From contig CBFFRP010000085.1 in the NCBI GenBank assembly GCA_965644295.1, positions 1 to 24,583 on the forward strand: 24,583 bases of DNA, written 5' to 3'. This DNA is from Paraphysomonas bandaiensis (lineage: Eukaryota; Chrysophyceae). Positions 1 through 9,625 of the stretch are shown in pieces; the first letter of the stretch is position 1, and every line of letters starts with the position of its first letter. The notes beneath the pieces were generated by a model. That model did no database searches and was not told the DNA's origin. It saw nothing but the letters and a program-made list of their open reading frames with translations. A program made the position numbers and the translations under genes.

Positions 1-969
1 AACAAGTTTTATAAGTAGTTGATAGATTGAATTATTAGAGTGATCTAAAGGGAACGAAACAAGACTTACTAACCATCATGGACACGACTTCTGTATTTCC
101 TACGAGCTTTTCGACGGGGATGAGTAATACCAGCGTGATTAGGAGGAGGCATACGGCAGCGATTGGGGTTAGGAAGCAGTGATACACACAATTTCGTGGG
201 CCTACGTGATTGCCACCCGTTGGTTTACACCTATATCCATATAGCAGTCGGTGTAACAGCGATTTGAGTTAGGAAACATTGATTGGTACCGCATGTGCGA
301 TATTCGTAGTCCATTCATCATTATGAGAAGCTTTCTGATGGTTTTGAACAGCTCTATGTGCTTGCTCATCGTTCCGGACTATGATATACGATTATTTTCC
401 CATTATCACACACCATCGATTTTCTGTGGAATGGGGAGGAATTCGTAGGGTGCCATTGGGCACAGATGCATAGGTGTTCTAGGCATGCTGATGGTAAAAT
501 TTCCCTATGTATAGATGGCTAGGTCTGTTGTACACTGGTTCGCAGGAATGGCGATGTTTAACGGGTTGAAATGTGATTGCAGTTGTCATGAAATGTGCTT
601 GCAATTTTTGTGGATTCGAAGATTGTCATTTTTGGGTGTTTGTGGCTCGAAAATCGGCGATTTTCTGCAATTCTCAAAAATTGGGGATTTTTGGGTTTTT
701 TGGGACTCAAAAATCGGAGGTTTTTGGAAAAGACCTATTTAGGCGTATTTCAGGGGGTTTTTGACTATAAACGATGTAGGATATGAATCGTATGTAGTGT
801 AGTACATGTTTGAGCATATTGTACGGTTGTGGTTGCATTCAATGTCCTGTGTATGAGGAGGAGTCTTTAGACTAGGGGTCTGTCTTTCGTTTTGCTTGTA
901 ACTTAGTTTTTAATAATAATTCTCTATGAAATTAACATAGTTGGTTGACTGATCTGTCTATTGGGAGCT
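1..969. other. Non-coding stretch with small repeats
   Basis: I see no convincing gene here. The open frames around 515-786 are short, overlap in three frames and fall on a simple repeat. An imperfect 27-bp direct repeat beginning CAGCGATT occurs at 157-183 and 257-283, exactly 100 bp apart, with about four mismatches. A second repeat at 646-729 is listed separately. No LTR matching the right side of the neighbouring Copia-1 element was found. Confidence 0.5.
646..729. repeat. Short tandem repeat, about 30-bp unit
   Basis: Three degenerate copies start at 646, 673 and 706. Each begins CTC(G/A)AAAAT(C/T)GG and runs into a T-rich half, so each unit is itself partly palindromic (AAAATCGGCGATTTT in the first). 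A similar GAAAATCCGG-type stretch occurs far away at about 20088-20200, so this may be a dispersed simple repeat. Confidence 0.6.
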
Positions 970-2541
970 TTAGATTGCAGGATACAGGGGAGCTTGTGTT
1001 TCTGGCTGTTGGTTTCTTAAAGAGTTATTATTATAGCTTTCTGTTTTGTTGTTTCGATAAACAACCATTTCATATCTTTTCAGTGATCTTAGGTTGCAAG
1101 ACCTGAGTTGTTCATACTTCGACTTCTTGTGAAACACTGGGTTTTCGGCCAAATCCTGGGCACTCTGACTGTCGATGAAGAATGGTGTGGGTTTGATGAG
1201 CCTCAAATTAATCTCACCCGTCACCCCCCGAACCCATAGCACTTCTTGGAGACCCGAGTAAATACACTGATACTCAGACTGCATGCTTGACGTTGCCACT
1301 GTCGTCTGCAGTTTGGACTGCCAGACTATAGGCCCTCCCGCTGCAAACCCAACGTACCCCGACGTGGACTTCCTGGAGAGCTGATCTCCCGCCCAATCCG
1401 CGTCAGTAAACATATGGAAGTCGAACCGTCTACTCCCATATTGAATCCCTTTGTCAATAGACCCACGAATATATTGCCATACATGTGTTAATAGCTTGCA
1501 TACTTCAATATTCACCTTATTACTGAACCGAGACAGTACTCCCACTGCATAGGCAATATCCGGCCTCGTGTTCATCGATAGATATAGTAATGCACCTATC
1601 AGCGGCCGATATGGGAAGTTATCTACTATAAGCTGTTCCTCCTCGGTATGCTCATGCCGTGCCCCTTTTGCCACTAAATCCATTGCTTCCGCCGGTAGAG
1701 GACTCTTCCGTACCTTTCGCGGTGACCCAAGATACTTTTCAAACTTTTCTAAGATCTTAGCCGCATATACTGATTGGTCAAGACGAATATACTCTGGCGT
1801 TCTTGTGACTCGAACATTCAGAAAATGTTCCATCTCGCCCATATCCTTCATATCAAACCGGGCACACAGTTGAGCTTTAATATCCTTCACTATGTTGACA
1901 TCACGACCTAACACTAGGATATCATCCACATATATCGTTAATAATATCAATTCATCGCCCTTATACTGATAATACAAACACGGGTCTAATACACATGGTT
2001 TAAAATGCATAGATCGTATGAATTTATCCAATGTTTTCCACCACGACCGCGGGGAACTCCGAAGCCCGTATAACGACTTCTTCAACTTAAAGCAGTACCC
2101 CTCAGGCAGCTGAAAGTCCGGAGTTGCCTTCATATATACATCCCCCTCTATATCTGCATATAGAAATGCGTTAGACACATCCAGTTGATGAATTACCATG
2201 TTCATCACGAAAGCTATGGCGATTAACAGTCGCACTGTTACCCCCTTAACAACGGGTGCGAAATGGTTCGCCCAACCACTCGACTGCTGTCCACAACCGA
2301 TTGCTACAAGACGAGCCTTATATCGGCGGACCTCTCCCTCCTTATCGTACTTCTTTCCATAGACGTACTTGGAGTGCAGTGGGACGACTCCGTCCGGTAT
2401 ACGAGTCACCTCCATGGTATCTCGCTTCGCCAAACCCTCTCGCTCTACACGGCGAGCTCGTCTCCACTCCCTTTGCTCGGCACTCTCCAAGGACTCACGA
2501 TGTGTCTGAGGCACTGTCGACTCTTTTCCGCTGACATCCAC
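970..2541 (-). pseudogene. Copia reverse transcriptase-RNase H, C-terminally truncated (Copia-1)
   Basis: This frame copies element RNA into DNA and degrades the RNA strand. It has the copia RT entry block (RRYKARLVA at about 73-80), the first catalytic aspartate D121 in QLDVSNAFL, the YVDD motif at 204-207, the RPDIAYAV block at about 327-333, and RNase H residues D380 (TDADWAGD), E423 (ATSSMQSEY) and D457 (IDSQSA). Similarity ends at HKKSKY, about residue 476 (near 1114). The last 47 residues do not look like RNase H and the usual ADxLTKPL tail is absent, so the protein is probably inactive. The open frame begins upstream of any clear ATG, inside the end of the Gag-integrase frame. A GTG at 2539-2541 is the nominal start and probably not a real one. 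Confidence 0.88.
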
Positions 2542-5489
2542 ACTGAGTCTGCCTCCTGTAAAAGGTCACTCACATCACTCTCATCACTCAAATGATGGAT
2601 TTGTCCTAACACCGACACATTCGTTACCGTCCTTGGAGTTCTTGCGCGTTTGCCGTGCGGATGATTCTCGGCAGGGGTCCCTTCCCCCGAAGGTAATGCT
2701 GAGTCAGCCTGGGGCTGCACCTGCCCACTTTCCGACTGCTGTGGCACCACTCCGCTGATACCGCCGTCACGGTTGTCAGTAACTCTGGCCCTAACCACCC
2801 TCTGCGCAAGATCCTCTGTCATCTTCTTGATGTCAGCAATATGAATAGGAGTTTTATCCTCCACTTGAACCTGGTTACCAGTAACCAACGACCGGTATCC
2901 CACAATAAGTCCCTTCCTTATCACCACTCTGTTAGTCTTGTATAGCAGACCACCATCCTCATGGTGCTTTCCGATAAGATACTCAAACTCACCCGGTTGA
3001 CGAGCCTCGGGATCTATAGCCACTTGAGCCTCCTCCAGCTCTCTATAATAATCCTGAGACCTCTCAGGTACCGATTCATCAAATAATACATGTACAGAGT
3101 GTACTACGGTGTCCCCCACTAGCACCTTGTATCCTTTTCGATCAGCTGGATACCCTATGAAATAACCTGTCATTGCTTTGTCCTCCCAGTCCTTCCTCCT
3201 GTCGGCCTTGGGTGTTAGCACATATGCTTTGCACCCCCATTTCCGTAGCCACGATAGGCTGGGAACGCTCCCCCCTGGGACACACTCATATGGAGACATC
3301 CATCCTTGCCACGTCCGAGTTGGCATTCGTCGCACAATGTAACATGCAGTTTGATAAGCATCAAACCAGTACGACTTTGGAAGTCCAGATGCCGTCAACA
3401 TCGTCAGTGTCATCTCCCCAATTGTTCGGAATTTCCTCTCAGACACCGCGTTGAGCTCTGGCGTGTCTCGTGTTGTATGTGACACCCGAGTCCCATATCG
3501 CTGCAACAGATACTCTCTTATTTGCTGACTAATAAGTTCGGATCCTCCATCGGCATGATACTCCACTATACGGTTCCACCCCTCGTACTTCACTAAGTGG
3601 ACCTCGCACAAGTGTCGTAGACATTTGAACACCTCCTCTCCGCTTCGAGTCCTCAATCCATATTCCCATATCATCTTTGTTGCTAAGTCCGTAAATAGGA
3701 GCACGTACTTATACCCTTGTCTGGATTCACAATTGAGATAGACGGAGATGTCCGCTGTTACTCTTTCCAGGAACCTGACTGCGCTTAGCTCTTCGTTGTC
3801 CCGTGATTTGAACGAATGCCTGGTTATCTTCGCCTTGGCACACCATTTACACAGGGGTTTCTTGCAACTCTTCTCCTTTGCCTTCGAAAGGTGATGTCGT
3901 TGTAGTCCTGATCCTCTGAATAACATGTGTCGGTGAGCTTCTATTAACTTCGATTTCGAGACATGTCCAGTACGCTCATGTAAGCGATCCAACGCATCTT
4001 GTCCTGTATTATCCGACAAATTTACCTCCTCCATCTGATTGCACATAGACACATTTGGCAGATTTAACACCTCCATCAAGTCCACATACGGCATTCCTCC
4101 ATGCTCATCGTACTCTCCAGTCAACACCTCGTTTCCAGAGTCCAATTCCACGATTTTAGGCTTTCGAAGCAGTTGTAATCCGTATCCCATTGATCTCAGC
4201 ATTCCTCCTGACACAATGTTCTTCACCGCTTCTTCACTAACTCTGATGTCTCTCCATTCCCCGAATGTACCAGTTCCCTGTGTCTCCAATTGAGAACCCT
4301 TTCTAGTTAGTTGGATTGCCCCAAACTCAGGAGTAAATGACTCCAGTGCAATTTTATCCTTTACTATAAACAGTCTTTTACTTGCACAACTGTCCAGATA
4401 TACACGAGGTTCTTCCGACGTATCCACCGATAGCAAAACCTCTTCTCCAAACATATTCGCTTCATCATCCGACGACTCTCCGTCGTTGACGTATTTCTTC
4501 CATTCTGTCTCGAATTTCCTGTTCGATTTTCGAGGATTCTCATTATCCGGGTTTTTTATGTTCTTCCGTTTTTTCGACTTGCACTGTCGGGCTTTATGAC
4601 TAAAATCTCCACAGATATGACAACCAGTATAATCCTTTGATCCTGGCTGCTGCACACTCTTCGAAGCCTTTTCCTTTGTCTTCCCTTTTCTTTTGAACTT
4701 ATCCATTTTTCTTTGTCGTTCCTTAGCATAACAATTCGCTGCTACATGTCCCTTCTTCCGACAAAATGAACAAACCACTGGCTCCTTCGACGCCGTAAAA
4801 TTGATCTCTTCAGATTTGTCTCCCTTTAGTTTCTTCAGCTGCGTCATAGCCTCGTCATACTCTTCACAAGCCTCTTTCACCGAATCAAATGTAGTTGTTG
4901 CTTTAGGCATCATCGCTACCGACATCCATAAATCATGTAATTCCTCTATCTGCAGCGCTGCTTTTATCTTTGCTAATTTACTTGCCTCTGTCTGCGGTTG
5001 TCCCAATTTTATGAGCTTCTGGATTATACCGTTCAGTCGATCTACCCCAACAGACACCTTTTCCCCCGGCCTTATTTTGAACGAATGGTATTCTGCCGTA
5101 GTCTTCTCCAATACAGTCCCAATCTCGCCTCTGAACCTATCAACCAGTGTCTGAAGGAGCTCACTGGATAACACCTCCTTAGCAGGATCATCAGCAGGTA
5201 AAATTGCCTTCCCCTCCAAATATTGATTGGCTACCTCCAACACATCAGGGTCATGCTCGCAAGCCTCCCAAATAGTACTAACACAGGTATCATTACGCTC
5301 TCTCCATGACTCTAAATTCCTTCCTCCGGCTGGCGGGTCCTCCAAGCCAAGATGGTTTCGGTTTTTCTTCATTAGATGCATCTTGATTTTTCTCGCTGAA
5401 TAGTCTGCTTGGTTCTTGTCAAACCGTAGCTTCTTGTCATCTTCCCCATCCCTACAACTAGCATTCGCTACCATAACAGAAGTTGACAT
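1114..5489 (-). mobile_element. Ty1/copia retrotransposon Copia-1, 3'-truncated
   Basis: On the minus strand the domain order is Gag with two zinc knuckles, aspartic protease, integrase, reverse transcriptase, RNase H, which is the copia (Pseudoviridae-type) order, since integrase precedes RT. The coding body is open except for one frame change near 2450-2540. Homology stops abruptly inside RNase H near 1114, so the 3' end and 3' LTR are missing. No LTR pair was found: the sequence right of 5489 (expected 5' LTR and primer site) has no matching copy left of 1114. The true right border is therefore unknown. It is distinct from Copia-2, but the two share an unusual block between integrase and RT. 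Confidence 0.9.
2445..5489 (-). CDS. Copia Gag-protease-integrase polyprotein (Copia-1)
   Basis: This 1014-residue open frame would make the capsid protein plus the enzymes that process it and insert the cDNA. Visible domains: Gag at about 15-230; two CCHC zinc knuckles (C240, C243, H248, C253 and C290, C293, H298, C303); a protease site at D366-S367-C368, where copia proteases normally have D-S/T-G; the HHCC zinc site of integrase (H504, H509, C547, C550); and the integrase core with D580, D647 (YHADGG) and E684 (NAVSER), the last pair spaced by 36 residues. Residues 835-895 form a block also present in Copia-2. The start is the first ATG, at 5487-5489. The frame ends shortly after the overlap with the RT frame, which lies at -1 relative to it, so RT could be made by -1 frameshifting or the shift may be a simple mutation. 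Confidence 0.88.
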   Translation of the reverse strand: MSTSVMVANASCRDGEDDKKLRFDKNQADYSARKIKMHLMKKNRNHLGLEDPPAGGRNLESWRERNDTCVSTIWEACEHDPDVLEVANQYLEGKAILPADDPAKEVLSSELLQTLVDRFRGEIGTVLEKTTAEYHSFKIRPGEKVSVGVDRLNGIIQKLIKLGQPQTEASKLAKIKAALQIEELHDLWMSVAMMPKATTTFDSVKEACEEYDEAMTQLKKLKGDKSEEINFTASKEPVVCSFCRKKGHVAANCYAKERQRKMDKFKRKGKTKEKASKSVQQPGSKDYTGCHICGDFSHKARQCKSKKRKNIKNPDNENPRKSNRKFETEWKKYVNDGESSDDEANMFGEEVLLSVDTSEEPRVYLDSCASKRLFIVKDKIALESFTPEFGAIQLTRKGSQLETQGTGTFGEWRDIRVSEEAVKNIVSGGMLRSMGYGLQLLRKPKIVELDSGNEVLTGEYDEHGGMPYVDLMEVLNLPNVSMCNQMEEVNLSDNTGQDALDRLHERTGHVSKSKLIEAHRHMLFRGSGLQRHHLSKAKEKSCKKPLCKWCAKAKITRHSFKSRDNEELSAVRFLERVTADISVYLNCESRQGYKYVLLFTDLATKMIWEYGLRTRSGEEVFKCLRHLCEVHLVKYEGWNRIVEYHADGGSELISQQIREYLLQRYGTRVSHTTRDTPELNAVSERKFRTIGEMTLTMLTASGLPKSYWFDAYQTACYIVRRMPTRTWQGWMSPYECVPGGSVPSLSWLRKWGCKAYVLTPKADRRKDWEDKAMTGYFIGYPADRKGYKVLVGDTVVHSVHVLFDESVPERSQDYYRELEEAQVAIDPEARQPGEFEYLIGKHHEDGGLLYKTNRVVIRKGLIVGYRSLVTGNQVQVEDKTPIHIADIKKMTEDLAQRVVRARVTDNRDGGISGVVPQQSESGQVQPQADSALPSGEGTPAENHPHGKRARTPRTVTNVSVLGQIHHLSDESDVSDLLQEADSVWMSAEKSRQCLRHIVSPWRVPSKGSGDELAV

Positions 5490-5757
5490 TATTTGCTAAG
5501 GTTTACTATTCTCAACTGATAAGATGAAATTATAATCATTACATGATAAAGAACCTAAGTTGTGTTCGATGTGTTCAACACCATTCATTTACTACTATAG
5601 TGTACAAACCACACACTCAGTGATCGTATCCTGTATAGTCATCCACTTCTACTTCAGTTTCATACTACATAATATAATGTACTAATTACATATATATCTT
5701 TCGATCCTTGCATCTCACATAATACTGCACTCAATTGCAAGTATATAGAATCTTCAG
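5490..5757. other. Copia-1 leader / possible remnant 5' LTR
   Basis: This gene-free stretch lies upstream of the Copia-1 start on the minus strand, where a leader, primer-binding site and 5' LTR should lie. It contains LTR-like TGT and ACA words (for example GTGTTCAACACC near 5580), but no clear tRNA-complementary site and no second copy anywhere in the window. It may equally be an intron of the exon at 5758-5952. Confidence 0.3.
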
Positions 5758-5952
5758 ATCTCAACAGAGGAGACTCTTGATAGTGCACAAGAGTCTACTA
5801 AATTTGAGTCAGTGAGAAGGACTCTCAGGCTTATGCTTGGAGGGTTAGACCCTTCCATTGCCAATGCTAGTGAGGATCAAATCCGAGACATAGGCTTGGC
5901 TTTTGGATTAAGTGAGACTGAATCAGAGACGTTGGTGTCTCACATCTACTAA
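5758..5952 (+). CDS. Probable terminal exon of an unrecognised gene
   Basis: A frame open from 5749 reads about 64 codons of ordinary, acidic, helix-prone protein (including MLGGLDPSIANAS and a C-terminal LVSHIY) and ends at TAA 5950-5952. There is no good ATG at its start. Instead splice acceptors precede it (TTCAG ending at 5757, AACAG ending at 5767), as expected for a last exon. I do not recognise the family. Copia-1 lies immediately upstream in the opposite orientation, so the missing upstream exons could be beyond it, which would put the retrotransposon in an intron. No AATAAA is obvious just downstream. Confidence 0.4.
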   Translation: MSTEETLDSAQESTKFESVRRTLRLMLGGLDPSIANASEDQIRDIGLAFGLSETESETLVSHIY

Positions 5953-6290
5953 ATTAACGTAATCATCTGCCGCATCACTCGTAGTACACTTACTTGTATT
6001 CTTTATCCGTTAGCATCACATTGCAGTGTTGCCTCATTATTATAATATCCAGGTAGTTACTCCCTAGTCTCGTCGGCTTTTATACCATTAGCCCGTATTA
6101 CAAACGGTGAAAGTCCTGGTTGACGAAAGCTTGTTGTAAACATACGACATCGTTCCTTACATGACCCTCCCTTTCTTATATTTGCCTCACAGTCAAGTTT
6201 GATATCCTTGCGCGTGAAATAAGATTTACAGCTAGTGTTAGGGTTTAATGAAAGATGCGCTTTGTATTGTTAAAAGGTAATGATTGATTA
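5953..6290. other. Intergenic stretch, nothing recognised
   Basis: This lies between two convergent exon-like regions. I see no gene, repeat or clear polyA signal in it. Confidence 0.5.
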
Positions 6291-6858
6291 TTATGAAGAA
6301 TAAGGCCTAATAGTATAATAGCAAGAAATGGGGTTCTTGAAATGAACACCAAGATTCGCATTGACTGAAATTTCGCTTATGTCGAAGAGGTTGTTTAGGA
6401 GTGTCACCTTGATATGAACCTCTGGCAGCAGTACACTGAGGGACATATTGGCCTGGGCTCTACTATTTACTTTGCATTGCCGATCAGCGTAGGAAAACAG
6501 CTGCTCTGCTGATGTGTCAGTCAATGAACTTGCCGAATAACCAATACCAATTGCCACAAGACATGGAAAGTGTTGACGTTACAGAGACCAGAAGCTCTGA
6601 ACATTGTCTCCCACCGGACCAGTAAGTATTGGCGTGCAATTCTGTCAGAAATAATCCACGGCGCAGACCCTGCAACTCATTCAAATGTTTATTGGAGTTA
6701 AATCCTAATGACAACATGTTTCCCCTGAAGTCTATAAGATTTTCCACAAAGGTCTTTACCAATGCGTCCCAGAACTGTAAATATGTCATGTCTCCGAATG
6801 CAACGGCACCAGGACGAGGATTTGTGGGTACTGGTATAACTGTTTCGGCTCCGAGCAA
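6291..6858 (-). CDS. Unrecognised minus-strand split gene or pseudogene
   Basis: Two overlapping frames both look protein-like. The upstream one (6517-6858) has balanced codons and reads through FWDALVKTFVENLIDF and SNKHLNELQGL. The downstream one (6291-6557) continues with ANMSLSVLLPEVHIKVTL and NANLGVHF, then a stop at 6291. They could be joined by a short intron of roughly 75 bp (donor GTAACG, acceptor CAGAGCAG, both phase 0), similar in size to the introns of the ISCA1 gene in this window. A frameshift in a dead gene is the alternative. I recognise no family, signal peptide or membrane segment. Upstream exons would lie near 6860-6910 or further right, and the giant inverted repeat begins only 300 bp away. 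Confidence 0.35.
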
Positions 6859-7172
6859 GGGATATTCTCATGAGACTTGAAAATGACAGTGAGAAAAGAA
6901 AAAATCTCATTAAGCGTGCAATTGTATACTATTAAGTTCAAAAAAGTCCATTAGACACTCTGAGAGAGCAAGCAAAGCAAGGCCATCTTCAACCTCTTCC
7001 ATATCGAACCAAAGAGCTCTTTGACGATAATCCTTTGACACAGTGCAAGATGAATGATACAGGAAGATGATCTAAAGAGTTGGGGTGATATATATTATAA
7101 ATGAGAGAACTATATGACCATATGGAAAGATCTGGCAAAGAGAACCTTTTGAGAGAAAAAAATGTTCAAATG
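6859..7172. other. Flank between gene fragment and giant inverted repeat
   Basis: AT-rich DNA without a convincing gene or repeat. It ends in AATG (7169-7172), which is repeated just beyond the other end of the inverted repeat (10940-10943). Confidence 0.4.
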
Positions 7173-8486
7173 CCACTGTCGGTCAAAACCATGTCATCGG
7201 TCAAAACCGTGTCATTCCCTTTTTTTCAGTTTCTCTCTTCAGTTTGTATTTTGAGTGATTATTATGATCATATCCAACTTTGTCACTCCGTATCTCCACT
7301 GATACAAAACCATCCACACCTATCAGCATATCCTCATGTTTATCTTGCTCTGCTCTTCCAAATTATCCAAATTGTTGTGGGGTTTGAGCTAAATACCGCT
7401 CCGTTCTGTCCCTCACATTTCACCTCTCCCGCAACTGAGATTCCACGATCCCAACCAACAGAGACAGACTTTAAGTGATGGGAAATGGTGTGAATGATGG
7501 GTGTTGTGAAAGTGGCGACATCTTACATCTGCTTGTCACCTCCCGAATGTTTCATTGTTGTGAATGTCACACTTATAGATCTCTCTGTCGCATGTGTACT
7601 GCACATATACACGTCTTAAGTATACATACATTGCACAAACGTATACGTATATGTGCTATATATGTACTGCGCACACATATATGTGCGAATTATATGTATA
7701 TGTTACATATATAAGTCTCTGTTACATACATGCTGCCCATATATATATGTGTGTGTCTCTGTCACAAATGTACTGCATATATATATATGTGCCATATGAA
7801 TACTTCACACTAATACACGTCTGTGACACATATATACTTCAAACATCTATGTATGTATGTCATATATAAACTGCAAGCTTATATATGTCTCTGTTACATA
7901 TGATGTGCGATATGTAAATATGTCATGTCTATGTTATATGTACACTGCACACATAAAGTGTATATCAGGGCTAGGGAACAATATATTGCAATACTATTGT
8001 GACGTATCGTCCCACCAATACCTAGTTCAATTGTATTTTAAGAGTCTATTGATACTATTACAATGTATTGCAATATACATATTACAATATATTGCAATAG
8101 CATTAATATATATATAAGTTGTCCGTTGCTAATTACTTACGTTCACTTCATTTCTAGTACTGTTTTTTAAGAGTACATGAGCTTATCACAAACTGTAATG
8201 CCTAACACCATTCCAATACTCGCATTAACGCCATATTCACAATGTATGTCTTCAATTCACTATTATTTGAAAGATGTGTGCATCAGGCCACAAGTGGCGA
8301 TTAGCTCTTGAAAATAGAATCACATCAAGTGTATCGGGATGAGTGAGCAATGAGTACTTTTGCGCAGGACGGAGATGATAAGTTTAGCTACGCTGACTAA
8401 TCTTTCACGTGTATTTGACGTGCAGACAATATTGCTTATATAGTGTCTCTATATCATCTGTAAAGCGTAATGTTGATTTGGATGCA
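7173..8486 (+). repeat. Left arm of 1314-bp inverted repeat
   Basis: Every position x in this arm pairs with 18112 minus x in the right arm over the whole length, with no net insertion or deletion. Open frames in the two arms translate to the same proteins, so the arms are identical or nearly so. The match starts at CCACTGTC and stops at GATGCA (8481-8486). The arm holds a degenerate AT-rich minisatellite and a hAT end. Confidence 0.95.
7565..7960. repeat. Degenerate AT-rich minisatellite in left arm
   Basis: A run of imperfect units made of three words in order: TGTCTCTGT(C/T)ACA, then TGTACTGCACA-like, then a TATATATATG stretch. Unit lengths vary around 50 bp. Open frames here are rich in Tyr, Cys and Ile because of the repeat, and I do not regard them as genes. 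Confidence 0.65.
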
Positions 8487-8530
8487 TTTTGTGAGCATAG
8501 TTAAAGGTATAGGGTTCTATGTAGCGATCA
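7966..8530 (-). mobile_element. hAT transposon 3' end (left copy)
   Basis: The terminal inverted repeat CAGGGCTAGGGAACAATA starts at 7966 and matches the end of the complete hAT at 11865 with a single difference over about 35 bp. It is followed by several CAATATATTG palindromes. Further in, the minus strand at 8353-8427 encodes SNTRERLVSVAKLIISVLRK, the C-terminal dimerisation motif of hAT transposases. Weak similarity to the 11865 element appears to continue past the inverted-repeat edge (8486) to about 8530. The 8 bp outside the end are GTGTATAT. No matching other end with that duplication is present, so this is a half element. Confidence 0.75.
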
Positions 8531-8834
8531 ACTAGACGATATTCCACAATGACATAAAGTTGATCACTTTTGGATTGAAATCATGTAGGTGGTGCATCAA
8601 TTCTTGGACCACTGTACTAGAAACAGCAAAACATCTTTACCAAGATGACGGATCATTAAAGGTGACGAATAGTGTCTGTAGTGTGTAGTGTACTGAGCTT
8701 GTATGGATTCTGCAAAACTTATATTACTTGACCGAAGTGTACACGAAAAACGCATGACTATATAACGAATTTAGAGATTTTTCATCACTATTCTCCCGTA
8801 GCTTGATGAATAATAGAAGAGCCTTACTCATAGA

Positions 8835-8954
8835 TACCTTGATGTCTCAACTTTTCGCTTCTTCAGCTTCTGGGAGGACTGCATCAACCTTCTGTGTCCA
8901 ACTCAGAATTTTTCATATATAATATTATTCTAACTCGCGAGAATTATATGCATG
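8835..8954 (+). repeat. Inner diverged inverted repeat, left copy
   Basis: About 120 bp pairs in inverted orientation with 9483-9604 at roughly 80 percent identity by eye, with small indels. Landmarks are TACCTTGATGTCT at the outer edge, CTTCTGGGAGGACTGC in the middle and ATGCATG at the inner edge. It is much older than the outer arms. Confidence 0.75.
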
Positions 8955-9149
8955 CTATTAATTAAAAAGACCAGAGATCTAATTAAGTCTACATTTTTGC
9001 AATGTAATATCATTGATGTTGGCGATATTATTAATACTACTCATCGAATGAAAGAGATGAGTTTTGCTGTTCGTAGAACCTGTATTTCAAAGGTATCTGA
9101 ATTACGGCTGTTACGTGAAGAATGCAGTAGTGAATACAGTATTACTTGA
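8952..9149 (+). CDS. Short open frame in spacer, unknown
   Basis: A 65-codon frame lies between the inner inverted repeats, with a Lys/Arg-rich and Ile-rich composition (for example HRMKEMSFAVRRT) and stop TGA at 9147-9149. Its ATG overlaps the ATGCATG at the edge of the inner repeat. No domain was recognised. It could be an exon fragment, a relic of the small element's internal DNA, or chance in AT-rich sequence. Confidence 0.2.
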   Translation: MLLIKKTRDLIKSTFLQCNIIDVGDIINTTHRMKEMSFAVRRTCISKVSELRLLREECSSEYSIT

Positions 9150-9482
9150 ACTAAAGATAGAATGAGAAAAAAGCAGTGAACCTGAAATACTTTGACTGTA
9201 TAAGATCGTGGCTTCTAAGATCTGATAATATTTTTTGGTAGTTGAGAGAATATAATTGTAACGAATATCAGTGAATAGTGAGAGATGTTGATTATAATTT
9301 TATTAATTTATTACTGTGTGACTTCAAGAATAGTTAATTAAGGTATTTCACCATCCAAATATGTCAAGAGATGATAGAAAGTAGGAATTACGAATTACTA
9401 TAGCACAGTACACACGTACAGACTCAACTATTGCGTACCATATACTGCAGCCTACCCTCCATGAATAACCGTAACTGCCCAA

Positions 9483-9604
9483 CATGCATAATATAATAAT
9501 AATCGCAAGTTAGAACAATATTAAATATAAAAAATTCGGAGTTGGACAAAGGTTGACGCAGGCCTCCCAGAAACTGAAGAAGAAAAACGTTAGACACCAA
9601 GGTA
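9483..9604 (-). repeat. Inner diverged inverted repeat, right copy
   Basis: Partner of 8835-8954. Read as its reverse complement it carries TACCTTGGTGTCT, TTTCTGGGAGGCCTGC and ATGCATG in the same order. The pair could be the terminal repeats of a small (about 770-bp) non-autonomous element. No target duplication was identified. Confidence 0.75.
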
Positions 9605-9625
9605 CAGGTATACTGTCATGTTGTC

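Larger units (their letters stand above)
8487..9625. other. Spacer of the giant inverted repeat
   Basis: This 1139-bp region separates the two arms. It holds a left-only segment (8487-8834) with no partner on the right, the inner diverged inverted repeat, and a short open frame at 8952-9149. No transposase domain was recognised in it. Confidence 0.5.

Noticed and set aside
1-969. 3' LTR of Copia-1
   Set aside because: No sequence here recurs right of 5489, and Copia-1 homology already ends inside RNase H at about 1114.
3173-5154. Plus-strand open frames opposite Copia-1
   Set aside because: Antisense shadows of the Gag-integrase frame, which is strongly supported by its motifs.
7475-8117. 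Open frames rich in Tyr, Cys, His and Ile in both palindrome arms
   Set aside because: They are products of the AT-rich minisatellite and hAT subterminal repeats, occur in several frames, and show no domain or codon pattern of a gene.
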